Part shown: positions 54,341 through 64,000 of the stretch, piece by piece
How positions within the stretch are numbered: the stretch's first letter is position 1
Layout: every line of letters begins with the position of its first letter
From: Oxyruncus cristatus
Taxonomy: Eukaryota > Chordata > Aves > Passeriformes > Cotingidae
Assembly: GCA_013399855.1 (NCBI GenBank)
Contig: VXAY01003172.1
Span: 161,119-225,118, forward strand
Direction: 5' to 3'
Length of the DNA stretch: 64,000 nucleotides
Position numbers and translations under genes: made by a program
The notes under the pieces: model-generated
What the model was told of the DNA's origin: nothing
Seen by the model: only the letters and a program-made list of their open reading frames with translations
Database searches by the model: none

Positions 54341-57300
54341 ACTGGGGACAGGGGCAAGGCTCATGGCAGTGACCCCAGAGAACCTCTTTCCTGGGTCCAC
54401 GTGCCCTTCTGGGACAATAAGGGACCCCATGGGTGCTGGGAAGCGTGGCCTCATGGAGGGTTCCAGTGCTGTGCCAGGTCCCTGGGGAGAGGCCTAGGAG
54501 TGCGTGTGCTGCTTCAGTTGGGACAGATGAGCACATCTGTGTCACCTCCAGAAAAGTACCGTCTACAGCGGCCCTTATGACAAGCCAGGTACCAACCAGG
54601 TGATGTAGTCACTGTCTGGATTGTCAACAGCAAATTAAACCCTGGGGTTCCTTGGGGATTATCTTCTGAAATCAGAAGAGCTCTTGGGATTCAGGGGCTC
54701 TGTTGTTATTTGGAGAGATGGGAAGGTGTTTACTCTCCTCCTGCCTCTTCTGGTGCAGCACAGGCACAAGAGCAGCATCACCCTCAGTGTCCTGTCCCGA
54801 GGAGATGCTGCTGCAGAAGCAGGCATGGCTCTGTCTTCGAGGGGCCAGAACTGTGTATGCACACCCTGCTCTCAGACTGGGCAATTGGTCAACTGCAGGA
54901 CAGGCCTCAAGGGATGCTTGAGGGATGCTGAGCCTCAAGGCACATCCCAGAGGATGCTGAGCCCCTTCAGTTCCCTATGAAGGCAGAGGCTTGGAATGCA
55001 CTGGAGCTCCAAGCGGAGGGTGGGCAGCTGCTGCCCGCTGCTGCGAGCTGCAGAGACCTCAAAGCATGGGAGGGTTTAATGTATGAACAGGGTTTCAGTA
55101 GCTCCTGAGTCATGGTGAGACCAAGCCCAGAGCAAGCTGTGTTCGCCCAGGTCTCAACTTGCTCCATTAAATATGGCACCGGTGTCTCTCTGGGGCAGAG
55201 GACCCTGTGCAGGCTCTGGCCAGTGCTGAGCTCATGGCAGGATCACGCCAACTGTGCAGAGCTGGACTCAGGGATGCAGTGCTCCCTCTCCAGGGATCAT
55301 GTTTGTGGACTTCCACTGGCCTCAACTCCCATAGCCCAGTCCCTTCACTGCCTCCGCTTCCAACATCCGCATCTTCAGAAAACCCTCCAGTTGATGGGGG
55401 TCCAGAGGCCTCTGGCCAAGGCCCTTGGAGCTGGAGGGGCTGGATGCCACTGCTGGGGAGGTAGAAGGAGGCAAAGGAGGTGAGTGACCACATGTCGTTG
55501 CCCCTCACACTCTTCCACACTCCCCCTTGTGTTTCCAACTGCCTTTGGCCATGCATGACACGGACAGCTGTTCTTGGATAACCTCCAGATGGCTGGAAAG
55601 CTGAGGCAGCTGCTAGTGCAGACAGCCTGGATCTGCTCAAGTCCTTCTCTTTCCCCTGGTTCTGCTCTCCACCTGTCCCATGTCCTGGAGGTGAAGCATG
55701 CATGTCCTTGAGTGATGTGAAGGGTGTGGCTCTGTACTTGCTCATCATGCAGAGGATTTGTTCCTGTGGTTTTCCTGATCAGTCACTGCTGACCACGTTT
55801 CCACAGAGGAGCTGCATTAACAAGTGCCACAGTGTTTGCCTGTGTCTCCCACCAGCCCCAGTCCCCAGTGGGCCGTAAGAGTGTTCAGCAGGAGTCCAGA
55901 CTGCAGCAGATCTGGAAAAAGTAGATCATCATGTCCTGTTGTCCCTTCAGAAGTCCTCAGAAGCACTTTGAGATCTGTAGATCACAAGAGGAAAGGGAAA
56001 AGGAAGAAAGGACAGCCAGGATGGCTCCTGCAGAACAGAAAAGGGCTGAAGCATCCCCTGCAGTGTGCATGTCCTTTCACCTTTGGTCTGTTGTTCCATC
56101 CTCAGGCACAAGCCCCTCTGCTGACCTTCTGAGGGTGAGTTCTGGTCCACTGTGCCAGCCCCAGCTCAGGACTCCTTCTCTCAGCCTGGCTGGTCACTGG
56201 CTGTCAGTGGGAGTCCTGCAGCAGCAGCATCACCTCCTTGTCTCGCCGTAGCCTGTGCATGTGATGCTCTGGCTACTGGTGCCGACGCACATGGAGCTGT
56301 TTAGAGGTTGGGTGTCAATCCTGCTCTCTGGCAGATGCTAACTGGCAGGCACGGATAACCAGGACTGCTGGGAGCATACACATCAGTGCTGCAGCTTACA
56401 CCCTCCTGGCCCCTCCGGCCCCCAGCAGGCACTGGCCCTGGGACAGGGCAGACCCAAAAGTCAGATGAGAGGCTGGACATAGGTTTGGGGCTATGAATTT
56501 GCTCTCCCATGTCCATCACGTGGTTCTTGCAGAATCCTGAATGAGACACTTACAGCAAAACCTGTGCAAAGCAAGGGTGGAGTGTCCTGCCCCTTGGGAG
56601 AGCTGGGAAAGAAAGATCCTCAGTAATGGAATGTGAAGAGATGGCCATGTCAACTCCCACAGGGACATGGTGTCTCTGATCATCTCCATGTGTGCAGAGG
56701 GGCAAGGGGGACATGGTCAGAAGCCGTTTCCAGCTGGTGCTCCGTAGCAGCCTGATGTTGTCCTGACTCCAGAGGTGTTTCTGATGATGTCAGCTTACCC
56801 TGCCTGGCAGCACATTGCGCTTCCAGCCAGCAGCACAAGCTGCCCTGATGATAAATGGTTCCAAAGGCAGGCCTAGGTAGGGCTCAATATATTCTCGTCT
56901 TACATTGCTTCAAATGCCAAGCAGCAGCTTTCCTGGTGTGCTCACAGGCCTGTTGTGCCAGACCAGTGTCCCAGCTGCAGCTCAGACACTCTTGAATTGC
57001 ACTCGTTCAGGTGCAGGGCACTCACAACCCCCCAACCAACCTGGCATTAATGGGGTTCTCAGACTCTCCTGCCCCAAGAGTTATTTCTGACTGTTCAGAG
57101 TATGTGTGGGCTGTAATGCTGAGGGCTGAAGGTCCCAGGGTTCTGGTTGAGATAAGGAACTGCTTCCCACCATTATGGCCAGTTCCTCACTGGGCACACA
57201 CCCTGGGACACAGCCAGCACTGCAGCACAGCGAAGGAAGGAGGCAGCAGGAACAGGCCATCCTTCTCCAAGTCTCACAGCTCAGAGAAAAACCTTCCATG

Positions 57301-57580
57301 AGTCTTCTTGGAATCCACCTCCCAGACCCTTGGTCTCTCCAGGATCTGACTCTGAGCATTACCTGATACACTCACTTTGTGCAGCAGTCCCGTTACTCTG
57401 CACATCTTGTTGGAGAGTTTCTGCTGCTGAATCCCCGTGGTGGGGAGAGGCAGAGGGGTGAATGTTCAGCCATGGTGGTTTAGGGTTTTTTGGGTCTGAG
57501 GGTAGTGGTTTATGGTGGTTTAGGGGTGTCTGATGGTCAGATGTGTCCAACACCACCTTGTTTCCTCTCTAAACTCTCTG

Positions 57581-57586
57581 TTTATT
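57581..57586 (-). terminator. Candidate polyadenylation signal, minus strand
   Basis: AATAAA on the minus strand (TTTATT on plus). About 20-35 bases further along the minus strand there is a GT-rich stretch, CAAGGTGGTGTTGGACAC, as in a cleavage/polyadenylation site. AATAAA alone is frequent by chance. No upstream gene is recognised on that strand, so support is weak. Confidence 0.2.
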
Positions 57587-58840
57587 CACATCATCCTTAG
57601 GCAGCTACCCCTGAAGGACAGGAACAGGAGCACATCAGGCGAAGTGCGAGAGGAGGGTGTTTTTAGGTGACCATCCCTCTCACGTGAGATGTTATGCTTC
57701 TCCACAGTGTAAATACATGTCAACACACCAACACCACAGCCACCCTGTCTTTGAAGGGTGTTTGTCACCCATCATGACCCTTAACAAATAGTCTGTTGTC
57801 AAATAACAGCACAACATAAAATTGGTGTCTGTGGATGCCCGAGCTGAGCCCACCATGCTTCTTACATGGAAATGGATCAGGAATGACAAGGTAGCCTTGG
57901 AAGCGTGTGTTGTGTCATCCCTGTTACACTCCCAGCTCTGAGCACTGGAACACACAGCCTCAGGCTTCCGTTTGCCAGACACAGAACAGTGATCACGTTA
58001 GTCCCTAATGAGCCTGGGCCCCACTGTGCCAGCCAGCCAGAAATCCATATTCAGAGACTCTTCCTGTCCTGAGTGGCTTATGAGCTCTCCTGGTAAGCCA
58101 GGCAGAGGAAATAGGATAAGCCTCACTTTACTGATGAGGACTTGAAGCACCAAAAGATTTAAGTGACTTAAGGGGGATTTGGAGAGAAGCATCTCCAGAG
58201 CCTGCAGAAGCATCCCTGGAAGAAGGCATGACCTCTCTGTGTCCACCTCAGCAAAAACACCAGGTGTCACAAACAGGAGGTGCCAGCAGCCTTGGACGAG
58301 CATTCCTGCTGCCAGCTCTGCTTCATGTGTCCCCATCTCCTTTGTGTGCCTCCAGCTCCTCCCTGTGCCACCAGTTCCTCCATGCCACAAGGCTGGTGGG
58401 GTGCAGACAGCCCCTGGGACAGTGCCGGGCAGGAACCTGTGCCCCCTCCTGCTCTGCTCAGCTGTCCCCTCCCCTGAGCAGGTGCACGGAGACACACGGA
58501 CTGGCACATGGGGCACTGGCAGTGCTGATGTCAAAGTTAAGAAAGCAACTGACCTCCTGGCATGAGTGGGTTCAGGGGCACAGCCCACCCACCCCACACC
58601 AGCTCCCAAGCCCACTGGTACGTGGAAGGAGAGCTCTGGAGAGGGAGTTGGCAGATCCCAGGGAGCCTGCCCATCAGGGTCTTTGTCATCCTGTGTATCC
58701 CCAGTCTTCTGCTGTCACCTGAGGACCCCTGGGGCCTTCTCAAGGGGTTTGACTCCCACTCCTTTGCTCCCCTTCTCATGGGCACTTGTGGTGGCTCTGG
58801 ATTGTTGTCACAGCCTGGGGAATTGTGTCAGCACGTGCCC

Positions 58841-58894
58841 AGTGCGTGTGTGTGAGTGTCAGCACGTGTGTGCAGGCATGTGCACACAGGCACA
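58841..58894. repeat. Degenerate GT/CA-rich tract
   Basis: Imperfect GTGTGTG repeat followed by CACACAGGCACAG. The word TGTCAGCACGTG occurs just before it at 58826 and again at 58857. Confidence 0.7.
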
Positions 58895-59652
58895 GCGGGG
58901 AGGCAATCCTCGCAGCTGGCCAGGTCCAGGCAGTGTCCCCAGCAGGAGCTGTGCACCAGCAGCAGGATCCATCCCTGCGGACATCCAGATCAGGGTTGAC
59001 CCACCTACCTTGTCTATGGCTCCCTTTATCTTCAGGAGTGGGAGGAACACCTAGACAGAGTGGGGTCCCCCAGCACAGCTGAGAGCCTGTGTCCCCCCAG
59101 GCACCAGCCATGCAGGTGCCTGTGGTGGTCCTGGCCTCCTCCATCCTTCCTGACACAGAACAGCCATGGCCCCAGGTTTCCTGTGCTCTGTGGAATGTTA
59201 GGAGGGGTTCTGCAGAGGGGCCCAGAGGTGGTTTTGGAAACACCTCGTGTCACCAGACCCAGGAGAGTAGGACAGTCAATGCTGGGTGCTCAGGTGTCAC
59301 GGTTGACTTTCTAGAAAGCCAGAGATTGAGGAATTTGTAAACACCACATGCTGAGGTTTATTTGCTTCCTTCTGATTTTCCAAGCTGTTTGGCACACCGT
59401 CGGAATACTGTGATCAGAAGGTCAGAGCTTTGTTGATTAAATACAGGAGAACAAGCTGGGGTGTTGCCACAGCTCCAGAAGCTGGAGCATGGAGACCCTC
59501 CCACCGAGTGTGAGCCAAGAGGTTCGGGCACTGGTCACTGCTGAGGGGGTTTGGGAAGGAATGAACTGACTACTGAGGTCTGAGCTGGGGGGAAAGTTTT
59601 GGCAATTTCCTGTGGAAGCACAAAGTGACACGGCAGCATGCAATCTTGGCTG

Positions 59653-59830
59653 GAGAGAGGCTCCTGGCTAGGGTCAGGGTGTGTGAGGGATGCTTGGGCC
59701 CCCCCAGAGGGGCTCCTGGCTGGGCTCAGGGTGTGTGTGGGGGACACTGTGCCCCCACCAGAGGAGCTTCTGGATGGGCTCAGGGAGTATGTGGGTGATG
59801 CTGGTTCCCTCCGGAGGGGCTCCTGCAGCC
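59653..59830. repeat. 53-54 bp minisatellite, 3.3 copies
   Basis: The word CTCCTGG or CTTCTGG recurs at 59661, 59713, 59767 and 59820 (steps 52, 54, 53). Each copy has GAGGGGCTCCTGGCTGGGCT, CAGGGTGTGTG, then a variable part ending in CCCCC-type sequence. The plus frame from 59638 and an opposite minus frame both stay open across it, giving an 18-residue pattern. No domain is recognised. Confidence 0.92.
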
Positions 59831-61475
59831 TTGGGTCCTTGTGTCTGAATTTCTGTGTGACAGAACAGCCCCTCACTGCTTCACCCCCTTCCAGGTGGGG
59901 GGAGCCTCCCAGGCTGGAGGGCTCTCAAGGCCCTACAGGTCCAGGTCATGGGCCAGATGCTCCCTCACCTGTGGAGCAGGAGACAGCTTGGCTTTGCAAA
60001 CCAGCATTTGCAAGCAAAAAAATGTTGTTTTGCTGGTGTTTCTTTCCTTTCCTTTTTTCTGAAGGCCATATGGAAGGTGCTTTAGTGACAGTGGGGAAAG
60101 GAGGACCAGAGGAGTTGCTAAGAGCCGGTGTGGCAGTAGTGTATGTTGTGGCTGTGAATCCTGGTTCTGAGACAGTGTTGGTGGGATTTGAGACACATCT
60201 GCTATAAATTCTTGGTAAATGGGCTTTGGTTGTTTATAACGTCCTTGTCTTGTGAGCAGTCTGTGTCCTGGGTTTGTCTTGGTCCATGGGTGCTGTCCCT
60301 GCCCTTTCTGGAGTGAGCCCAGGGCTGTTTCTGATCACTCTTTTCTGGCTGGAGCTGCTCCTTGTCTTGGCTCAGGGCCTCACCTAACACCTACCTATCT
60401 CCTGGCTCGGGAAGGGCACTGTCAGGTCTGTAGGCAGGTGTTTCATGCCAGCAGCTTGCTCAGGAGCAGCTGTCCTGTGTCCAAGGAAGGAGACCACAGC
60501 AGTGCTCTGTGGTGAGGCAGAGCCTGAGCCCCCAGACACTGGGGTGGGTTTGCCTGAGTAGAAGAGGTGGTTCCACAGGGAGTTCCTGAGACCCTGGGAG
60601 CTGGGGATGGGCACAGGATGCTCACAGGCATCCAGGGCAGCAGCAGAGCCCTTCTTCCACCAGTCCCAAGTATGGTCCTCAGCCACATCGCAGCACTGAG
60701 ACTCATTCTGCCAGGACCGTGCCCGAGCACCCAGGGAGGAGAATCTCACCCAGCTCCTGCAACAGGCTGGGGAACGGGGGTTACATGTATTCCCCATGAT
60801 TTATGGAGTTCTGTGTGTGGTGAGACAGCCACATCCCTCCTGCATCCCACAACCTGTCCTCCCACATTCAGCTCAGCCAGATCTCCTTCGCCCAGTGGTG
60901 ACCTGTGTTCAGGCTGCTGGGTGCCTACCAGTGCCTGGGCATCAGCCTGCCCTGGATCCCCAGGCTGTTGTTCCCACTGGCTTGTGGCTCTGGCAGGGTT
61001 TAACCCCCGGGAGCTGGTGCTGCTGATGGGGCTGTGATGCTCATGCAGACAGTCAGCAGTGGAACTGCGCCGGCCCCACTCAGATGCCTGCGGGGCACAG
61101 AGCCTGGCACAGCTGCCCACCTCTCCTGTCCACTTTGTGTCTCAGAAACAAGGAAATACGTGACCCAGAAGGACATGTGTAAAGCTCAAGGGTGAGCATG
61201 TCAGCTGTGGTCCCGTTGGAGGATATGTGACATTGGCAGCCCGCAGTGACAGCCTTCTCATGGGAGCTGCTCCAGCTGCAGCAGGTGGGTGGCTGTACCC
61301 CAATTCCCAAACTGGAGCAGGGTGCTGGCTGGGGCCACCTGGGCACCCCACAGCTTGGGAGCATGAGGCTGCCATGCTGGGACTGGGGACCAGTACTCAT
61401 CACAGTTTGGGATGTTCCCAAAGCACAAAGGAGTCCACAGTGTGCAAAGGCTGCTGGTGTCCCTGGATATATTTT
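59831..61475. other. Unique DNA, nothing recognised
   Basis: About 1.6 kb of mostly GC-rich DNA. T-rich patch at about 60020-60062. Frames overlapping on both strands (for example 60567-61037 + and 60746-61120 -) have no domain. Confidence 0.55.
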
Positions 61476-61730
61476 AGGACAAGAGGAAATGGCCTCCAGT
61501 TGTGGCAGAGGAGGTGTAGCTTGGATATTAGGGAAAATACCTTCACTGAAAGGGTTGTCGTAGGGACAGGCTGCCCAAAACGGTGGTGGAATCACCATCC
61601 CTGGAGGTTTTCAAAAGGTGTGTGGATGTTGCACTTGGGAACATGGTTTAGTGGTGGCCCTGGCAGTGCTGGATTAGTGGTTGGACTCGACGACCTCACA
61701 GGGCTTTTCCAACCCTAATGATTTTATGAT
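61476..61730 (+). mobile_element. CR1 LINE 3' end (group B)
   Basis: AGGACAAGAGGAAATGGCC, CTTGGATATTAGGGAAAATA, CAGGCTGCCCAAAACGG, GGTGTGTGGATGTTGCACTT, GGTTGGACTCGACGACCTC, TTTTCCAACCCTAATGATTT and TATGATGCT. 255 bp, 5'-truncated. Best preserved group B 3' end here apart from 19602. Confidence 0.95.
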
Positions 61731-62171
61731 GCTGGGACTCTGTCCCCTCTCTAGGTCACTCTCCCGATGTAGGTAGCTCACAGATCCTTTTCAGCTGCCA
61801 AACCTCAGCCTCCCCAATTTGATCCCAGTTCTGCTTCGCCATGAACTGCAGACACACAGCACTATCCAGTGTTGGTGAACCCCACAGCTGCATCTTGGGA
61901 TCAGCATTCCAGTAGACATTTTGTCCTGTTTCTTGCTATATAACAGACTGAAGAAGAGTTTTCTGGAGTCCTGGGCTGAGAGGTGAATTACTCAACCAGA
62001 ACAGAGGCAGTGAGGGAGCTGAGAAGCTGCACACCTGTCTGCAGCCCTGCAGAGCCTGTCAGGGTGTGCTGCTGTGCCTCAGGTTCCCACTCTGTGATGA
62101 GGGGACGGCTGCTTGCATGAGGCATTGCTGCCACATGGGCACCCAGAGCAGGGGGGGGAGCTGAGCAGAGT
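61731..62171. other. Unique DNA, nothing recognised
   Basis: About 440 bp between a plus-strand group B CR1 and a minus-strand group A CR1. Nothing identifiable. Confidence 0.6.
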
Positions 62172-62348
62172 AGATCACAGAGTGGTTTGGATGGGAAGGG
62201 ATATTAGAGACCATGCAGTTCCACCACCCTGCCCTGGGCAGGGAAACCTCCCCCCTTGAAGCAGACCAGGTTGCTTCAAGTCCCATCCTACCTGGCCTTG
62301 AACACTTCCAGGGACAGGGCAGCCACAGCTTCTCTGGGCAAGTTTTGT
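62172..62348 (-). mobile_element. CR1 LINE 3' end (group A)
   Basis: The plus strand reads AGATCACAGAGTGGTTTGG, TGGGAAGGGATATTAGAGAC, CCCTGCCCTGGGCAGGG, CAGACCAGGTTGCTTCAAG, CTACCTGGCCTTGAACACTT, CAGGGCAGCCACAGCTTCTC and TGGGCAAGTTTTGT. 177 bp, 5'-truncated. Confidence 0.94.
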
Positions 62349-64000
62349 TAGAGTATATGGGTGATTTTAGCACCCAAAGTCCTCAGTGAAGGCCTCTGAA
62401 CCACACTGGGAAATGCATTTTTTTCCTGCATCCCCATTCCAGGTGGGACACAGCCGTTGTGGGAGCAGAGGGGAGCACCAGCTCTGCTCCTGCTGCAGAA
62501 ACCCTGTCCCAGGGCTGAGCCTTGCTCCAGGGGACAAACAGGGGATGCCATGGTTTTGGATGGCAGCTGTGGACAGTGGCTGCTGGACATGTGTGTGCTT
62601 CATGTTGGGAAATGGCAAGAATGGGTTTAAACTGCTAAAAGATGGCCTGTTACATAGAAAGGAGACCCCACAGCTCCCTCGGAAGGACCTCAGGTACCTG
62701 GAACCTGTTTGCTGGCAGTCAGAGTCCAATGTCCTTCTTAGTTGGGTTTTACTTTGCAAATAGTCAGGATTTCATGTTTCATCTCTCTGCTTTGGTGTGG
62801 ACCTTGGAGGGCTCAGCATTACCACATGTGGCCCAGCTGCCTGAGCAAAGGGCTGTCCTGCCACCCCTACACAGCTCACCCTTCCCTTTCCCCTCATGGT
62901 ATCCCCTGGGACTCTCCTGTGTTACACCAGACCAGTAACCTTGTGGGGAAAAAACCAGCAAAACAGAACATTCTGTGATTCTGTGGAACAGTGGCAGCTG
63001 ACTGGAAACCTTCCAGTCCAAAAGGAGCTTTTCCACTGCGCCTGGTTGATGAGGGACCCCTTGGAGGAATAGGAACCGATTATCCTGGAATCTGCCTCTG
63101 CGTGCAGGGGGACCAGAACAAAACACATATCCTTCTACCAAGTGCACTTGTGTCTGTGTGAGGTGGGTCCCAGTCCATCACAAAAATCCAGCCAGCTCTG
63201 CGGCAGGCTTTTTGCCAGGCTTATCCAATTGAGGTGTAGCCACCTCTAGGAAAAACACCATTAAGAAATGATGAGAATTTAGGCAGATGGACTGTGTCTC
63301 TCCAGACCTGTGGGCAGAGGTGACGGGGAAGAGCCTCTGATCTCTTCACATGCTGCTGTGTTTAAAAATTTAGCAGCTCTAATTCCAGGCACAGTAGGTG
63401 AGTCCAATTAAATTCCAGTCCTGAGAAAACAGCAGGACCTTGGCTGGACTTTGGAGATCCCACATCCCTGGGGATCCCCTGGAATACTCAGGGAGTTGAA
63501 GAAGTCCAAGAGTTTAGAGGCTGAAAACAGGAGTGACATGGGTCCCCAGCCAGCCCCAGTGGCAAACATGGCCAGGTTCCCTAGATGGATCTGCATCCCT
63601 TGGCATGGGAGTTTCCCTGTGGCCAGGGTCTCTCCCAACGGCTGGATGCCAGGACTGCTGGATGCAGGGCACGCCTTATGGAACCAGGGAGTGGGATCCT
63701 GGCATGTAGTGAGCTCCAAAATGATTTAAGGGGGAAGGTAAGGAAGCATTAAATGCAGAATCCCAGTGAGGCCAATCCTAAGGGAGCACAGTCAGCCTTG
63801 CAAATCCCGAGGATGCCTGGCTTCTTTGAAAGCAAGGGGATGCAGCAGCTATTGATGCATTCCTGGGTAAACATGAGGGTGGAGAAGAAGGAGCTCAACT
63901 AAAGGACACCAGATGTTCAGACTGGAAACTCACGTTTCGATTTTTTTACATCCTCTAGGGAACTCACCTGTCAAACTGTGGAAGTGAAAATCCATTTTTT
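62349..64000. other. Unique DNA to the window end
   Basis: No gene recognised. Overlapping frames of about 100-130 codons at 62367-63150 lie on both strands. A TTCTGTGATTCTGTGG word at about 62968-62985 resembles a CR1 tail, but no CR1 body precedes it. The AT-rich block 63185-63425 is listed separately. The window ends in a T-run. Confidence 0.55.
63185..63425. promoter_or_regulatory. Candidate conserved noncoding element
   Basis: Contains GGCTTATCCAATTGAGGTG, ACACCATTAAGAAATGATG, GTGTTTAAAAATTTAGCAGC and GTCCAATTAAATTCCAGTCC (AATTAA core), on a background without repeat homology. Compositional inference only. Confidence 0.25.

Larger units (their letters stand above)
52337..59652. other. 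Long unique stretch, no confirmed gene
   Basis: About 7.3 kb, the longest interval without a recognised transposon. It contains the 18 bp minisatellite at 54165, a GT-rich tract at 58841 and a candidate minus-strand polyadenylation signal at 57581. Frames of up to 205 codons overlap each other on both strands and show no domain. The interval 57560-57990 is AT-richer and unlike its flanks. I could not assign it to a family. Confidence 0.5.

Noticed and set aside
57470..57535. Repeated GTGGTTTAGG words as a telomere-like or minisatellite array
   Set aside because: Only two or three imperfect copies are present with irregular spacing, too little for a repeat call.
62960..62990. CR1 tail-like TTCTGTGATTCTGTGG
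   Set aside because: No CR1 body precedes it on the plus strand, so the octamer-like word alone is not sufficient.
1..64000. tRNA, rRNA, snRNA or microRNA genes
   Set aside because: No box A/B pairs with a cloverleaf, no conserved snRNA starts and no rRNA core words were noticed by eye. A covariance-model scan was not possible, so small RNAs could be missed.

Overview
This window looks like bird nuclear DNA. The evidence is at least 22 CR1 retrotransposon copies (the dominant LINE family of birds and other sauropsids). Most are short 3'-end pieces ending in the avian-type CR1 tail of TGATTCTATG-like octamer repeats. No Alu, L1 or B1-type repeat was recognised, and there is no bacterial gene organisation. 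A songbird is plausible, but the sequence alone does not show it.

I recognise no intact cellular protein-coding gene and no rRNA, tRNA or snRNA gene. The many open frames come from GC-rich DNA or from repeats, and none shows a domain I can name apart from the CR1 reverse transcriptase remnants. The window is best read as intergenic and/or intronic DNA. Two or three segments have splice-like borders and are offered only as low-confidence exon candidates, the best being 21954-22121.

Layout. 1-19600: GC-rich unique DNA with four CR1 pieces, two 18-19 bp minisatellites (13297, 16833) and several AT-rich islands that could be conserved regulatory DNA (7195, 10925, 11200, 12340, 16705). 19600-23000: three CR1 copies, one containing the only undetermined base (19676), around an AT-rich island (21120) and the exon candidate. 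25478-25798: a large TGGA tetranucleotide array with a 100 bp higher-order duplication. 27535-29490: the largest transposon, a CR1 of about 1.95 kb with a broken reverse transcriptase gene. 30500-36100: five CR1 pieces, including an inverted pair, plus AT-rich islands. 36683-37215: a degenerate 31 bp minisatellite. 37216-41664: unique DNA. 41665-49090: six CR1 pieces (five plus-strand, one minus), a 17 bp minisatellite, an exact 23 bp triplication (47705) and the two most striking AT-rich islands (42540-42840 and 45630-46065). 49090-64000: three CR1 pieces, an 18 bp and a 53-54 bp minisatellite, and a possible minus-strand polyadenylation signal (57581).

The transposons are decayed and appear non-autonomous. 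By 3'-end sequence they fall into at least four groups (my labels A-D), so they were probably deposited in several bursts. No genes here can be described as working together. If the window has a function, it is most likely in the AT-rich candidate regulatory islands, which need cross-species alignment to judge.
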